Positions 1 through 13,363 of a stretch of DNA of 64,000 nucleotides are shown one piece after another (the first letter of the stretch is position 1; each line of letters begins with the position of its first letter). The stretch comes from Phycomyces blakesleeanus NRRL 1555(-) (taxonomy: Eukaryota > Mucoromycota > Mucoromycetes > Mucorales > Phycomycetaceae), in assembly GCF_001638985.1 (NCBI RefSeq), contig NW_017265134.1, positions 3,888,653 to 3,952,652 of the forward strand, given 5' to 3'. Under the pieces are notes generated by a model that was given only the letters and a program-made list of their open reading frames with translations, was not told the origin of the DNA and searched no databases. A program made the position numbers and the translations under genes.

Positions 1-1916
1 AAGTATGATTCTACAGACAAGATAAATAAAATTTATCATTATTATTGTTGAATTGAATTGAATTGGATTGGATTGAGCTGAATTGGCTTGAACTGAATAT
101 TGTGTTACCAATGACGCTTTTATAATATATGATGTATAAATTATTTAAGAGTAAAGAAAGTTATCAGATCTTTCTTTGGTTCCTTTTTTATTATTTTTAT
201 TATTTGTTTATTATTACTTCACTTCTATTGTTTCGCCGCTCCAGACTGGTCTTTCAATATATTGTATCAATATTTTAAAATATGTACGTATATATTTATA
301 CATGTACATACAATGAAAGATAGATAAATGATTATCTTTTGACAGTAGATTAGCTATTGATATAAAGAAAGAATCTAAAAAATAAAACAGCAACAGCAAA
401 TAACAATAGGAATATTTATAGGAATAGGAATTTCAACAGTAGAAGCAAGTAAATGAAAGGGTTGGAAATAAAATTATGTGTATGTAATATGAATTAAAAT
501 AATTAAACTAAAGAACCATTTGAAATATCTCAAAGGTTTATGTAAAGATGTATATACATTCCTATTAATTTGCTGCTTTTGCAAGACACCCTTTTTTTTA
601 AAAAAATAATAAAGAAAATAAGAACAAGGAATAATTATGTGACTACACTGTACAAAAACAGTGATGTGTCAAAGATGGAGAGGGCCATATGTCCAGAGTT
701 ATCAGATCCAATCTTAAAATCTAAAAAAAAAAGATAAAGAAAAAAAGTACTCTGCCCTGCACTACACTACACTGGGCTACAATACACCACGCTACACTAC
801 ATTATACTATAGTATAATAATAATATATATTATCTACATATTTCTTTCTTTCTTTCTTTATTCTTTTAATTATGAACACATAAACACACAATAAGTGATA
901 GTAACCAGTGCAATGTATTACTATGACTACCAAACTACTACACAAACCATATTAATTTAGGAAATAAACCTAAAGAAATGTAACTCGATTTTTTTTCTTC
1001 TTTCCACAATTTCCGAAGATGCGCGCCTCCAAAAAAAAACAAGATAAATAAAAAGCCCCCAAGAAATATTTTCACATAGCAACTAACAAATATATGTATA
1101 GATCTGTATAGATCATCGTCAAGATCTGATAAAAAAAAATCCAAAAAGAAAAAGAAAAGAATTGGATACTTGCCATAAAAGGATCTTGATTTTTTTTATA
1201 ACAATCTATCTATCTTTATATATATGTGCGTGTGTGTTACTCGGGGTAGAACAAAAGAAAGATTGTTTTCTTTTATTATCTGTTATCTGATCGAAATATA
1301 TACATTATGTGAAAATCTGTATATAGTTGATATGTATATTTATGATGCTTATATAACATAAATATTATAAATATATTGTAAGAAATAAGATTAACCGTCT
1401 TGTTCATTTTTCCGATCACATGTTCTAGTCCTATTATACACATAGGCAATGCAGGCAGGTCCATATTTCCAGTTGGTGGTATAGTTATGTTAAATATCAA
1501 TTGTATAATATATAAATAAATAGATTCTACGACAGGACAGGATCGCCAATCATCAGCATCAGAATATATATATACTATATAAAAAAAACAAAGAAAAGGC
1601 GGAGTGAAAGGATCTGATAACGAATTCCAAGAAGCCAATAAAGAAATTATAGTATTTTTCATTGGCAATAAAAGAAAAAACTCTATTTATATTACGACAT
1701 AAAAAGAGAGAGAGAGAAAAATTGGTACAAGTATATATAAAGGGTACCTATTGCCTTTCTCTTCTCTTTATCTTTCTTCTCATTGTATCTAAATCTTCTA
1801 CTTCTTTTGACTCATCCGTATTATCTTTCTACGTTAATTCACATCTATACATACATCTTTACATACATAACACATCTTTTCCTTTACTCTCACACTCTCT
1901 TATTACTGATATTATC
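1..1916. other. Gene-free AT-rich spacer upstream of the PPR gene
   Basis: I see no coding region that looks real here. The short open frames are of low complexity and have no family resemblance. The stretch holds an (AATTG)n-type pentanucleotide array near 45-110, a CTTT run near 841-860 and several AT microsatellites. The last 200 bases form the promoter of the PPR gene. Confidence 0.6.
1731..1742 (+). promoter_or_regulatory. TATA-like box of the PPR gene
   Basis: The string TATATATAAAGG lies about 180 bases upstream of the ATG at 1917, and no other ATG lies between the two. This supports 1917 over the in-frame upstream start at 1662. A closely similar TATATAAAGG is found upstream of the chitin deacetylase gene in this window. 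Confidence 0.45.
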
Positions 1917-4900
1917 ATGACTGCTCAAATTGCTACCTCTACATTGTCTTCATTGACTCCCAAATATACATCTGCCACTAATGCTACAACCACAACAAGA
2001 ACGACAACCGCACAAGCATCCAACACATCTTCTACTACAATCAAATCACCTGCTGCCCACACACAAAAGATCAACTCTCGCCCTTACAACTCTCGCACCA
2101 ACAAAAAAGCATACTCTTCACCTTGCTTCCAAACCGTCACCAGACCAGTCTCTCCAACAATTCAATCCTGGGACGACGAAAAGAGCACCACACCAACAAC
2201 TTCCCAGACATCTCCTCTCACTCCACCTTCCTCACCAACCACATCTCCTGCCCGTCCATCGAACCAAGTAGTCTTTGAAACAAATGGTCGTCTTATGTCA
2301 GCCAAGCAAGACGGAAACCTCAAGGCTCTCATGTCCGAATTTGCACAGATGAAGAAACATAACACTCCAATCAATCTCCAGACCTACAGTATCGTACTCG
2401 AAGCACAGGCCACACTACGTCGAGAAGGTTCTCCATTGACTGTTCTTATCAAAGGTAAAAATACAAATTAAGCAATTAGTTTGATTTAATTTAACTTGAC
2501 AAATATATAAATACTAAATTACTATTCTTTCTTTCTGTTTTTTTTTAAAAAAAAAAGTCTACGACGAAATGTGTGCCTCAAAGTCTCGCCCTTCCCCTCA
2601 GCTCCATGCAATTCTAATCCGCACATTCTGTAAACGTGATGTGGAGGTCCAAAAGACTGTAGCCATGCTCAAGCGCCAGTCTGCTCGCACAGGTCCTCAG
2701 GGCAGAGACGACATTGCCCTCCTAGAGGCCGAAAACAATATCGCCAAGGCAGTCGAGATCTTCAAGCTTGCCATGGCCACACACCCTGCTCGTTCATTCG
2801 ACATCGATCTCTTCAACCAGCTGCTCCGAGTCCTGTCTCACTATGGCTCGACCGTCGATGCCATGTTTGTCTATGATCAGATCGAGAAGATGTCCATCAC
2901 ACCAACCTCGGCCACCTTTGCAGCCCTGATCAATCTGTTTGGCCGTGCTGGGGACCTGTCATCTGCATTGCGCTTCTTTGAGACCTACTGTTCCGTCAAG
3001 TCCCAGCTTGGTGTGCACGATGCCTCATATGTCTACAATGCCTTGGTAGACTCTCACCTCAAGTGCGGACTTTTGGACGGTGCACTCAAGGTGGTCGAGA
3101 CCGACATGGTCCGGGACAACATCAAGCTGACCATGATTCCGTTCAACTCTATCATTCGCCACTACTGCTCCCATGGCGAGATGGCCAAAGCCCAGGAGCT
3201 GATCGAGCGTCTCAAGACTGATCCGGAAATGCCCTGTCCGGATGCAAGCAGCTATGGTCCGATCCTTTCGGCTTACTGCCAGAGTATCCACAGTTCCACA
3301 AACGTGTTTGAGTCGGCCACCAAAGTCTATGACGATCTGATCCAGACCGACATCTCAAAGTCCTATGGTAACCTGGCAAACTACTGTCTGCTCTGCATCT
3401 CGCACCAGCACCGCCACAAGGCCCTCGAGGTGGTTGATGTGATGCGTGCCAGCGGCCTAGAACCCGATCCGATGCTGGCTGAGCGCATCGTTGTTTCCTT
3501 TTCGACCAAGCGCGAGACCGCCCAGGCTATCGGTGCTCTCTTGACCATGATCCAGTCCATGTCTCCTCGGGCTGTCCTGAAGGGGTCCGGCCATCTGGTC
3601 AATGCTGCATCCGAGATCATGCGCACAGCCAGCAGCCTGCGCCAGTCAATCGACTGTCTCCACGTCATGGGCCCCGTTCTGAACAACAGCAGCATCAATG
3701 GCATTCCAAACTCGCTTGCCTGTCTGTTGATGGACACCTTTAGCCGGGTCGAGTACCGCGGCCTCTTGAGTGCGTCTGACTGCACTGTTCTGTGCGAGGC
3801 TGCACTGTTGACAATGTGTGACAAGAAACACCAAGGAGTTGCAGCCGGTTTCGAGGACGTGGTCCGTCAGATCCTTGCCAGCCAGCATGTTGCAGGCCTA
3901 CCATCGGCATGTGTCTCGAGTGTCAGTGCACACCTGCGGTCGTCCGGCCACACCGAGCTTGCAGACGAGTGGAAGGCGGCCCTGGAATACTGCCCGTCCC
4001 AGCTTGTGCACCCCATGTCGACCGAGTCGGAGACAATCTCGGAGGACCTGATGAAGCTTGTCATGCGCAGCGAGGTTGGCGAGGCTATTGAGCTCTTGAA
4101 ACGAGAGTTTGTTGCCAAGGACCGTGTACCAGTGGCGGAAGTCATGCGCGATGCAATTGCACTTGCCGGCAAGCAAGGCCATCTCGATGCTGCCCTGATG
4201 CTCTACCACCTCTCGATGGACTGCTACAAGAACCTTGGCCACGTGTGCCGCGACCGGGCTGTCTACATGGCGACCAACAGTGTTTTGATCGGCTGTGCTC
4301 AGCAAGGCGACATGGTCCTGGCCAAGAAGTACTACGACAAACTCAAGCAGATGGGCCACTACCCCGACAGTAACGGCTATGCTAGTTTGTTGCTCGGCAG
4401 TGCGCAGTGTGCCACTGACGAGGCTACCGATGCGTTGATTATCCACGACGAGGCCAGACGCCATGGAGTCAAGCCAACTACCTTTTTCTACAACGTCATT
4501 ATCTCCAAGCTTGCCAAGGCCCGCAAGCTCGACCATGCCCTGGGTCTGTTTGAGGAGATGCGCCAGCTCAAGGTGGCACCCAATGCGATCACCTATGGTA
4601 CCATCATCTCGGCCTGTGTGCGTGCCGGATCCGAGGTACATGCACGCAGATTCTTTGGCGAGATGCTGTCTTCATCGGTCTACCAGCCCCGGGTCGGTCC
4701 GTTCAACAACATGATGCAGTTCTATGTACGCCAGCAGCCCAACCGCGAGCGGGTCCTGGAGTACTTTGGCGAGATGCGCCGCCGTCACATCAAGCCGTCT
4801 GTGCACACCTACAAGCTGTTGATGGAAGCCTATGCATCCATGGCCCCTTATGACATGCCAATGGCCCACCGGATGCTGCACGACATGGAGCGCAAGGACA

Positions 4901-5424
4901 GGCTCCGCCCTCAGGCCACCCACTACGCCACCTTGATCTATGCCTACGGTACTCTGCAGCGCGATCTCAAGAGCGCCGAGCGAGTGTTTGAGGAGATGAA
5001 CAAGGCCAAGGTCCAGGCCGACGAGGCGGTCTACCAGGCCATGCTAGATACCCTGATCAGCAACGATTGTCTGGAGCGTGCCGAGGCCATGTACCACGAC
5101 CAGGACATGATGGGCTCAATCGTCAAGAGCAGTTCGCCGTACATCGAGAATCTGTTTATCCGTGGATATGGTGCCAAGAAGCAGATCCACAAAGCCGAGC
5201 AGATGTTTGAGGCCATGACCGATGACCGCCAGACCACTAACAACAACAACAACAACAACGAAAAGGTTGTTGTGATTCGGGAGCCAAGTACATTTGAGGC
5301 CATGGTACGGGCTTATCTTGACAATGATATGGTTGTCGAAGCCAAGCGAGTACTTGATCTGATGGTCCAGCGCGAGTTTCCTGAAAAGGTTGTTGCAGTT
5401 GTCGCAGACTTGGTGCTTGATTAA
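1917..5424 (+). CDS. Pentatricopeptide-repeat (PPR) protein, 1134 aa, two exons
   Basis: Exons 1917-2454 and 2558-5424 are joined by a 103-base GT-AG intron. The phase carries over (one base plus two), giving ...LIKVYDEMCASK at the junction. The first 150 or so residues are Ser/Thr/Pro-rich and poor in acidic residues, as in a mitochondrial presequence plus linker. The rest is a long run of helical-hairpin PPR motifs, for example TFFYNVIISKLAKARKLDHA and NAITYGTIISACVRAGSEVH. Known PPR proteins bind organellar RNA and act in its processing, stability or translation, so I infer a mitochondrial RNA role; the RNA target cannot be read. There is a poly-Asn run (eight Asn) near the C-terminus. The exons are far richer in GC than the flanks. 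The downstream neighbour on the same strand is the 5'-nucleotidase, with a 1.06-kb gap. Confidence 0.9.
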
Positions 5425-6144
5425 AGAAAATGATATTCTCTATCTTGTTTAATTTTTTTTATTATTCTTTAAAATAATTAATACTAGATATATAAATAAT
5501 AATAATAATAATAATAGTAATATGTTTCTGTGAGTGTGTATCTATGCCTGTATATAAATATAAATATGATTTTCTTTATTCTCTCTTGTACAAAAATAAA
5601 AACCAAGCCAAACCAAACCAAACCAAAATATTATGTCTTGTTCTTCTTCTTTAGTTGTTAATGTTTGCGAGTATTTATTTGATTGTACGTTTGAGACATT
5701 TTGTTGTTTTTTGTTTCAATTGATATATACACAAGTTTAATTAATGGAATTCACAACTACCTTGAAGAAATTACAAAATAATGTGAACGTTGTTCAGTAA
5801 GCAAGAATGTAATTCCTTTCTGGCCTGGATCTAAATTAATAACCTGGCGCCTATCACTTGTATTCCACTTTTTGTCTCTTTTTTTCTTATTATATATATT
5901 TTCCTATAAAAGAAAATCAAATAAAGATGAGTCGGCTAGCTTGGATTGAACAGTGATAATTGTGCTGGTAAGCTCCACATAACAATCAAGTATTTAATCT
6001 TCTTCTTCATATTTGGTGTATGTTTTATTTACTTTATCGTATTGTGCGCACACACACACACACTAATATTCATCTTAATATTAGAAAATCGTTCCATAGT
6101 ATAAAGTATAGATCATTTTTCAAGGGTCTAAAGTAAAACAAAAT

Positions 6145-6176
<32 letters not shown>

Positions 6177-6486
6177 GGATATACTATGGCATACTTTGCA
6201 AACGATTAGGTATTGTTCTGTTAAAGATAAAGAAAGACAAAAAGAAGATAATGGTGCTTTACTTGGCTCACTCCGCTGTTTTTTTGGTAGTCACAATGAT
6301 TGTGCTAAGGTTTGTGTAAATGATCTTTGGTTATTTATTTTGTGTGATTGTCCGTATACATCAATCTTTTATATATAAAATTTAAAATAAATTCTCCCTC
6401 CTGAATAGTAGCTTTTTCTTAAAATCGATCTATTTTAATTTTACTTTCTGGCTTCCTTTTCTTCCTTAAAAAAATCTAGTCTAAAT
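5425..6486. other. Spacer between PPR and nucleotidase genes
   Basis: Noncoding AT-rich DNA. It holds an AATAAA-containing stretch near 5594, an (AACCA)n run near 5605-5625, a CA run near 6050 and a long AT run near 6150-6175. No gene was recognised. Confidence 0.55.
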
Positions 6487-8548
6487 ATGCGACAAAGTGC
6501 AATTACAGTAACCGAAAAAGCAAATCTGTTAGGTAAGCCAAAGATACACAATACATATTTCTTTCTTTCTATTATATTTTCATGTAAAATGTATATATAC
6601 ATTTGAGGTACTTCTTTATCGAAAAATTAGACAACTATATCTACAGACTTATAACCCACCTTATATATTTATACTTATATATATATATATTATATGAATG
6701 AATTAATTAAATGTAGACGTATAGATAGATAGACATATAGGTGTAGTGTACAACCTCACACTTATACACGTACAAAATATACATACATATCTATATATCT
6801 TTTTTTTGTTTTGTTTCTTTTCTTCTTCTCTTTATCTCTGTCTGTCTGTCTGGTTGTATGTGTAATAACCTATCATTTTCTCTCTCTCTATCTATCTTTT
6901 TTATTTGTCTTTTTTGTCTTCTTCTTCTTCTTCTTCTTTATTCTTGACATACTACGTATACACATAATGTTTATAGTTACTCGTTTATTACAGAACCCTA
7001 CTGTTCGGATTCAAAACCAAATTGTCACAAAGAACAAGTTGACCAAGATTCTTAACGATGGACCTAGTAATCTTCATTTCATCTGTGGTAAGTAAAACAC
7101 AAATCTAATCCACCAAAAGAAATATATATATATAGAAAAAGCGAAACAAAAAAATAGACAGGGCAAGTATTTTACATATCTATCCGTACTCACACAAACA
7201 TTGTACTTTTTTGTTTCATTTATAGATTTTGACATGACAATGTCTCGTCATTGGGTAAGGAATCATGAGACAGATGCTTTGGAGCGTAATGCTTCTTCTC
7301 ATGGTATTCCCGGAAAGTATTCCAAGATAAGCCCAGAAGTAAGTAAAGTGCTTTAAAATAAATGTATATTGCAAACCAAGCTATCAGTACAGTACAGTAC
7401 AGTACAGTACAGTACACCCACGCACCCACGCACCCACGCACTCACGCACTCGCACACTCGCACACTCGCACACCCACATATGCATGCGTGTTCTAATATA
7501 TATATATATTGTCGCATTTTTGATTTTGCTTATTTTTTAACTTGTGTGATTTTTTAGTTCAAGGCGGCGACCAAGAAGATCTACAATACCTATTATCCTA
7601 TTGAAATCAACCGGTCCATGACTCATGAAGAAAAGGTACCGTTCATGATTGAGTGGTGGGAAACTGCCCACAAGTTGATCATCGACCAAAAGATCACAAA
7701 ATATGGTAATGATAAAGATAAATATAAAAAAGGGAAAATGATAGTGAGAATAAGAGTAAGACTGAAAGGAAAAGTGAAACAAAATGTTTGATTGTCATTA
7801 TAAATAAAACCTATATATCTGTCTATCTATCTATCTATCTATCTATCTGTACCTGTCTTTTACAAGCACATATATTTAAATTTACATGTACACACATGCA
7901 ATTTCGATGTTCCTTTTCTTCTTCTTCTTCTTCTTTTTCAATCTAAACCAAAAGACACCACTTTACCTACTTACTCACACTATTTCTTTCTTTCTTTCTT
8001 TCTTTCTAAAATAAATTATGCTTATAGACATTACGGACATGGTACAAGAAGCCCGCCTTGAATTACGCCCTGTACTTAAAGAAGTCCTTGACCGGTGTGC
8101 GGCAAGCAAGATTCCGTTTCTTGTCTTTTCGGCCGGGATCGGAAACATCATCGAAGACGTTCTGGTGCATGCCGGACTATACTTCAAGAACATGCACATT
8201 GTATCCAACATGATGGAATTCAACTCGGATGTCGGCAAGGGCGGCGGAGTGTGTGTGGGCTTTAGGGAGCCTTTGATCCATGTGTTCAACAAGAGCGAGT
8301 TCCAACTCGAGACCACAGACTACTATTCTCAGATCGAGAATCGGCAGAATGTGATCCTGGTCGGTGATTCTCTTGGCGATCTCCAGATGAGCAAAGGCGT
8401 GCGCCACGAGATGTGTCTCAATATCGGATTCCTCAACCACGACATCGAGGCACTTGAGCCAAAGTACAAGGAAATGTTTGATATCGTGATTGTGGGTGAT
8501 GCAAACATGTTACCCATTCAGTCTATCATTGAGTCTTTGGTTGAATAG
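6487..8548 (+). CDS. Pyrimidine 5'-nucleotidase, UMPH-1/NT5C3 family, 312 aa, five exons
   Basis: Exons are 6487-6532, 6977-7087, 7226-7338, 7558-7705 and 8028-8548. All junctions are GT-AG and the phases close to 313 codons including the stop. The product is a HAD-fold cytosolic 5'-nucleotidase, expected to dephosphorylate pyrimidine nucleoside monophosphates. HAD motif I, DFDMT with the two catalytic Asp, is at residues 53-57 across the exon 2/3 junction. Motif II, with SAGIG, is at 174-178. The metal-binding GDSLGD is at 252-257. The YPIEI...EEKVPFMIEWW stretch and the IHVFNK motif also match the family. The length is that of animal NT5C3. Exon 2 was started at 6977 rather than 6994 because only the former keeps frame. 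Introns 3 and 4 hold simple repeats. Confidence 0.88.
7386..7476 (+). repeat. Tandem ACAGT and ACGCACCC arrays inside a nucleotidase intron
   Basis: About six copies of a 5-mer (ACAGT) run directly into several copies of 8-mers related to ACGCACCC and ACTCGCAC. The whole array lies inside intron 3 (7339-7557), so it is transcribed but spliced out. Confidence 0.8.
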
Positions 8549-8917
8549 AACATTATTTTATAGACCTTTATATATATATAAACGCATGTGGTACAGAGAA
8601 AATGTATGGTGGATTTTGATATATTGTAATATAGAAGCAAATCTATAAATTTCAATATCATACGCATACCTATTATCCTTGTATTCAAACTGAAGGTGAT
8701 TATGAGGCTTATTTATAGGAATGAATTAACTAATGGGTTAATAGACAGCTACACAGGCTCTCATCTTTGTTTGTCTGTTAATAGATAACAGTATAAGAAT
8801 ATTTTGTATAAATTATTATTCATTATTATTATATAGATATAAATATATATATATAGAGTGGATAAAATAAAGATGTCAAAGAGAGGAAGGAAGGGAGGAA
8901 AAGAGGAATAAGAAGAA

Positions 8918-9000
8918 GTTGAAGGGTTGAAGGGTTGAAGGGTTGAAGGGTAAAAAAGGATAAAGGTTAGAATTGAATTGAATTGAATTGAATTGAATTG
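8918..9000 (+). repeat. TTGAAGGG x4 array followed by (AATTG)6
   Basis: Four copies of the 8-mer GTTGAAGG at 8918-8950 are followed, after a short gap, by six perfect AATTG copies at 8971-9000. The array sits in the convergent space between the 3' ends of the nucleotidase (+) and Rac (-) genes. Confidence 0.85.
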
Positions 9001-9031
9001 GATAGGGTTAAGGTAGGTTAGATTAGATTAT

Positions 9032-10019
<988 letters not shown>

Positions 10020-10362
10020 TACTTTGAACAAGAAAGAATATAAAATAAATTAAAAAATTAAAAATCAATTGAATTGAATTCAATTCAAAAAATTATATTA
10101 TAATTATATTTTAATAATTTTTATAATATAAAGTAGAAATATATACAACAATAAAAAGAATAGTTTAGTTAGTTTGTAGGTTCGTTAGTGTGTGAGAAAG
10201 GGAAAAGGCTAATGTTGGTTTATGGGCGTACAACCAATAATATATTTTATTACTATATATTTATATACATAATATATTACACACATCTTCCAGTTACTAC
10301 TAGTACTATTGCATATAGATACATATAAAAAGTTTTATTTTTTTTAAAGAAAAAATAGAAAA
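10020..10362. other. Spacer between the Rac gene and the 200-aa gene
   Basis: Noncoding AT-rich DNA, probably the Rac promoter plus the 3' end of the next minus-strand gene. It carries an AATTG-type stretch near 10067-10086. No gene was seen. Confidence 0.5.
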
Positions 10363-10965
10363 TTATGGAGAGAGTCCACCCATTCTTGGTTGAATGGTTC
10401 CATTATGTTGAGTGCGCATTTCTCGACGGAGAGTGTCTGCGTGTTGACAGCCGTGACCGTGTTCATCTATGCCAGGGAACAGACCAGTGACAGCATCGGC
10501 CAGAGGGGATCTTGGCTGGGTGTGCAAAGGTGAAAGAGAAGTAGTGTGTTGGTGATCTTTTTTGTGTGAATCAGGAATTGGAATATTTTGAGAAGAATAG
10601 TTGTTATCATGCTCTATTGCTCCTGTTGATGGTGATAATGGCTTTTCTGAACCATGGATTGGGGTTTTCTTGGAGTGTTCAACATGGTCAATTACTTGGT
10701 AGGCAGCATCCTTGACAAATCCGGCCACATCCCTAACATAACCGGTCACACCTAATTTCTCTGGTGATAGACTATGTTGAGAGAGGTCGTGGGAAGAAGA
10801 ATGGGCGTTTTGCTCCAGGACAGCAGCAGCAGTGGGAGACTTGATCCTATGGGATTGTTTGTAAGGGTCGGTTTGAGGGACCATGGCCGCATCGATTGGG
10901 ATGTGGTCAGGAAGGTCGTCAGTATTGGATTGACGTGGACTGGCCATTGGTTCACCTAATTGCAT
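10363..10965 (-). CDS. Unrecognised disordered protein, 200 aa, single exon
   Basis: This is an uninterrupted minus-strand frame from ATG at 10965 to a stop at 10363. I do not recognise a family. The sequence is hydrophilic and rich in Ser, Pro, His, Asp and Gln, so mostly disordered. One short central stretch around residues 72-96 (GVTGYVRDVAGFVKDAAYQV) could form an amphipathic helix. The C-terminus has a His/Gly-rich patch (DEHGHGCQH). There is no signal peptide or membrane segment. Codon use and GC content are more gene-like than the flanks, and the gene is followed by the Rac gene on the same strand. It shares a 1-kb upstream region with the divergent zf-met2 gene. The function is unknown; an unseen intron or extra exon cannot be excluded. 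Confidence 0.6.
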   Translation of the reverse strand: MQLGEPMASPRQSNTDDLPDHIPIDAAMVPQTDPYKQSHRIKSPTAAAVLEQNAHSSSHDLSQHSLSPEKLGVTGYVRDVAGFVKDAAYQVIDHVEHSKKTPIHGSEKPLSPSTGAIEHDNNYSSQNIPIPDSHKKDHQHTTSLSPLHTQPRSPLADAVTGLFPGIDEHGHGCQHADTLRREMRTQHNGTIQPRMGGLSP

Positions 10966-11964
10966 ATTTTATATTTTATATATATTTATTTAGTGTATGT
11001 AAATAATCTTTATGAAAGAGAGAAGGAAAGAAAATGATTTGTTTGAATATTTTATATGCAAGCTGTATAATAAATCTTTCTACCGTCACAGGCTAAATAA
11101 ATAAGAAATGCATTGATAGACCCACCTCTTCTTTTTTTTTATTTTTTTGCATGACGTTAATTTCTTGAATTACTATAAAACGTATTAGGAAATATTTATT
11201 TATATTGGTATATTTTAAAATACAAAAAAGGGTCTTTTATACACCTCACACCACTTGCACACAACGACAACGACAACGACAACAAAAAGGCTTTATCCGT
11301 GTGTCCGTGTGTGTATGTGTGGTTCATTAAGTGGTGTGACTTTATTTTTAAAAGTCAAGCAAGAAAAAGTATATAAATAAATAAATAAACAAATAAATAG
11401 AAATCATTGTCTGCCCAAAATGTATATACAGTACTGTATATATTTTACATCCCGATAAATTACGATTTAGTACTCTCAGTGAATTCCAAGAAGTTACAAA
11501 ATCACTTGAAATTACAGAATTACAAAATGATAAAGAGTTTAATAGAAGAAAAGAAAAATAAAACATATATATATATAGTTTATTGTTAGTTGCAAAAATA
11601 AAATAAAAAGTGTGTTTAATAACACAAGTTACTGTGCTTAATTCTATTTATTATCTCGGAATTTAACTATAAACACTTCTTCTAAATACTTCTTCTAAAC
11701 ATAATAAACAAAAATAATAATATTATATTTACAAGAAGTAGAAAGATAACAAAGAAATATTGAAACATTGAAACAAAAATAGACACACAAAAGCAAAAAT
11801 AAGCATTTTTTTCTTTCTTTCTCGTATTGGTTATTTGAATTACCGATCCAACTGAAAAAAAAAGAAAAAAAAAAGAGGAGGGAAAAAAAGTAAAACAAAA
11901 GCGAAAAAAAAGGAACCTTTTTTATTTACTTTTCTTTTTTTTAAAAAAACTCTTTACTGTCATT
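10966..11964. other. Divergent promoter region
   Basis: About 1 kb of AT-rich DNA between two divergently transcribed genes. It has poly-A/T tracts and a GACAAC repeat near 11263-11284. A small open frame at 11407-11589 shows no gene-like composition. Confidence 0.5.
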
Positions 11965-12653
11965 ATGGGAAACGTATGTCGATTTATTTTAAATATTTTT
12001 GTGTTTCGTTTTTGTTAATCAACTACAATCAATCAATGACCTACCTAGACAAACCCAAAGCACTTTTAATAATAATAATAAAACAAATGCTTTGAATGTT
12101 TAAAGGAATAAACACAATTGTCTGTCTTGATGTCTAATTAACAAGCAACTAATCTCTTTTTTATTTTCTTTGGGGATCTCAGGGACAAAAGGCTCAGATG
12201 AAGCGTGAACGCAACGCAAAGTCGGCTGGCAAGGCTGCAAACTCTCAGCTCAAAGTGGTTAGTAATATACATACATACATATTGTCTATTACTGCGTATT
12301 AATTTCACTTTTCAATTTAAATAAATATATAAAAAAAAAGAATGAGGCTGCAAAGAACATTATCTGCAAGCAGTGTTTCCAGACCTTCCTCTGCACCAGT
12401 CGTGAAAAAGCGTATGTTACCTACTTATTTATATATATATGATTATCTTTGATATCTAATTGGTTCAATATTTTTATATATACATTCAGTCTTACTGAGC
12501 ATGCTGAGAACAAGCACGGCAAGACCATGAAGGATTGTTTCCCCGGTAAGAACCTTTTAAATGTTTTTAAGAGATTGTCGTTTGCTATATATATATATAT
12601 ACATGATATTAATTATCTATCTATATTGTGTCTTAGATTACGTCCCTGCTTAA
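11965..12653 (+). CDS. Small zf-met2 / At2g23090-like zinc-finger protein, 75 aa, five exons
   Basis: Exons are 11965-11973 (only MGN), 12183-12257, 12341-12411, 12490-12545 and 12637-12653. Every border is GT-AG and the phases close to 76 codons. The product begins MGNGQKAQMKRERNAK, the basic 4F5/SERF-like N-terminus of this small eukaryotic family. It then has a single finger with CKQC at 37-40 and H56-x4-H61, and ends CFPDYVPA. Plant and animal relatives have the same layout and length. The molecular role is poorly known; a nucleic-acid or protein-binding function is inferred from the finger and the basic N-terminus. The gene is intron-rich for its size and starts with a 9-base coding exon. 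Confidence 0.88.
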
Positions 12654-13363
12654 ATAGAATAAGGACATTGAGAAGGAGAAGATCAAACAACCAAACAACC
12701 AAAAAGCCAATATCGATATAGTATACATACATATATTTATATCCATATTCATCTATACACAAAATACACAATTATAATAATAATAATAAATACATTTATA
12801 TACTCATCCTACACTATAAGCTACAAAACAAAAAACCAAATATTACTTATGAATATCTATCTGTGTGTGTGGCTGTGGCTGTGGCTGTGTGTAAAGGAAA
12901 TGGTAGAAGCTGAAGTAAGAAAGAAGAATCGGGATATACCTATTAATGAATATTAACAATAGAAAAATTCTAGTAAATTAATGGTATACTTTTTAACACA
13001 CTTGATCTTACCCACTGGTTGTTTCTTGTGTCGTTTTACCGCAGTGAACTTTTAGTAATGAAAAGAAAAATATAGAAACGATCCAAAGTAAATCACCTTA
13101 CACTTTCTTGATGTGTTCTTCAATTTGATTTTGTTTTTGAAACAAAAACTTAGCTTTCCCACTTTGGCTTATAAATAAATTACCTCTAAAACATGTATTT
13201 GTCTCAATTATCAATCTCAGCCCTTGTTAATAAGTTGGTTTTAACATCATTGTAAGAAAAAGAAGAAGAAAGTTGTAAGGCTAGGGCTTTAAATCCTGTT
13301 TTTCAAGCCAATAGTTATCCTATCTCACAATTAAACACACACAGACGTCATGAATGGTACCTG
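12654..13363. other. Spacer before the inverted repeat
   Basis: 3' flank of the zf-met2 gene with simple repeats (TGTGGC near 12865-12890). No gene or transposon end was recognised. The homology with the right inverted-repeat arm begins abruptly at 13364. Confidence 0.5.

Noticed and set aside
1662..1916. Upstream in-frame extension of the PPR protein (85 residues)
   Set aside because: It spans a TATA-like box and is hydrophobic and low in complexity. The ATG at 1917 is the first after the TATA box.
3898..4641. 247-codon minus-strand open frame inside the PPR gene
   Set aside because: Antisense shadow of GC-rich PPR codons. The plus frame carries all motifs and joins its exon correctly.
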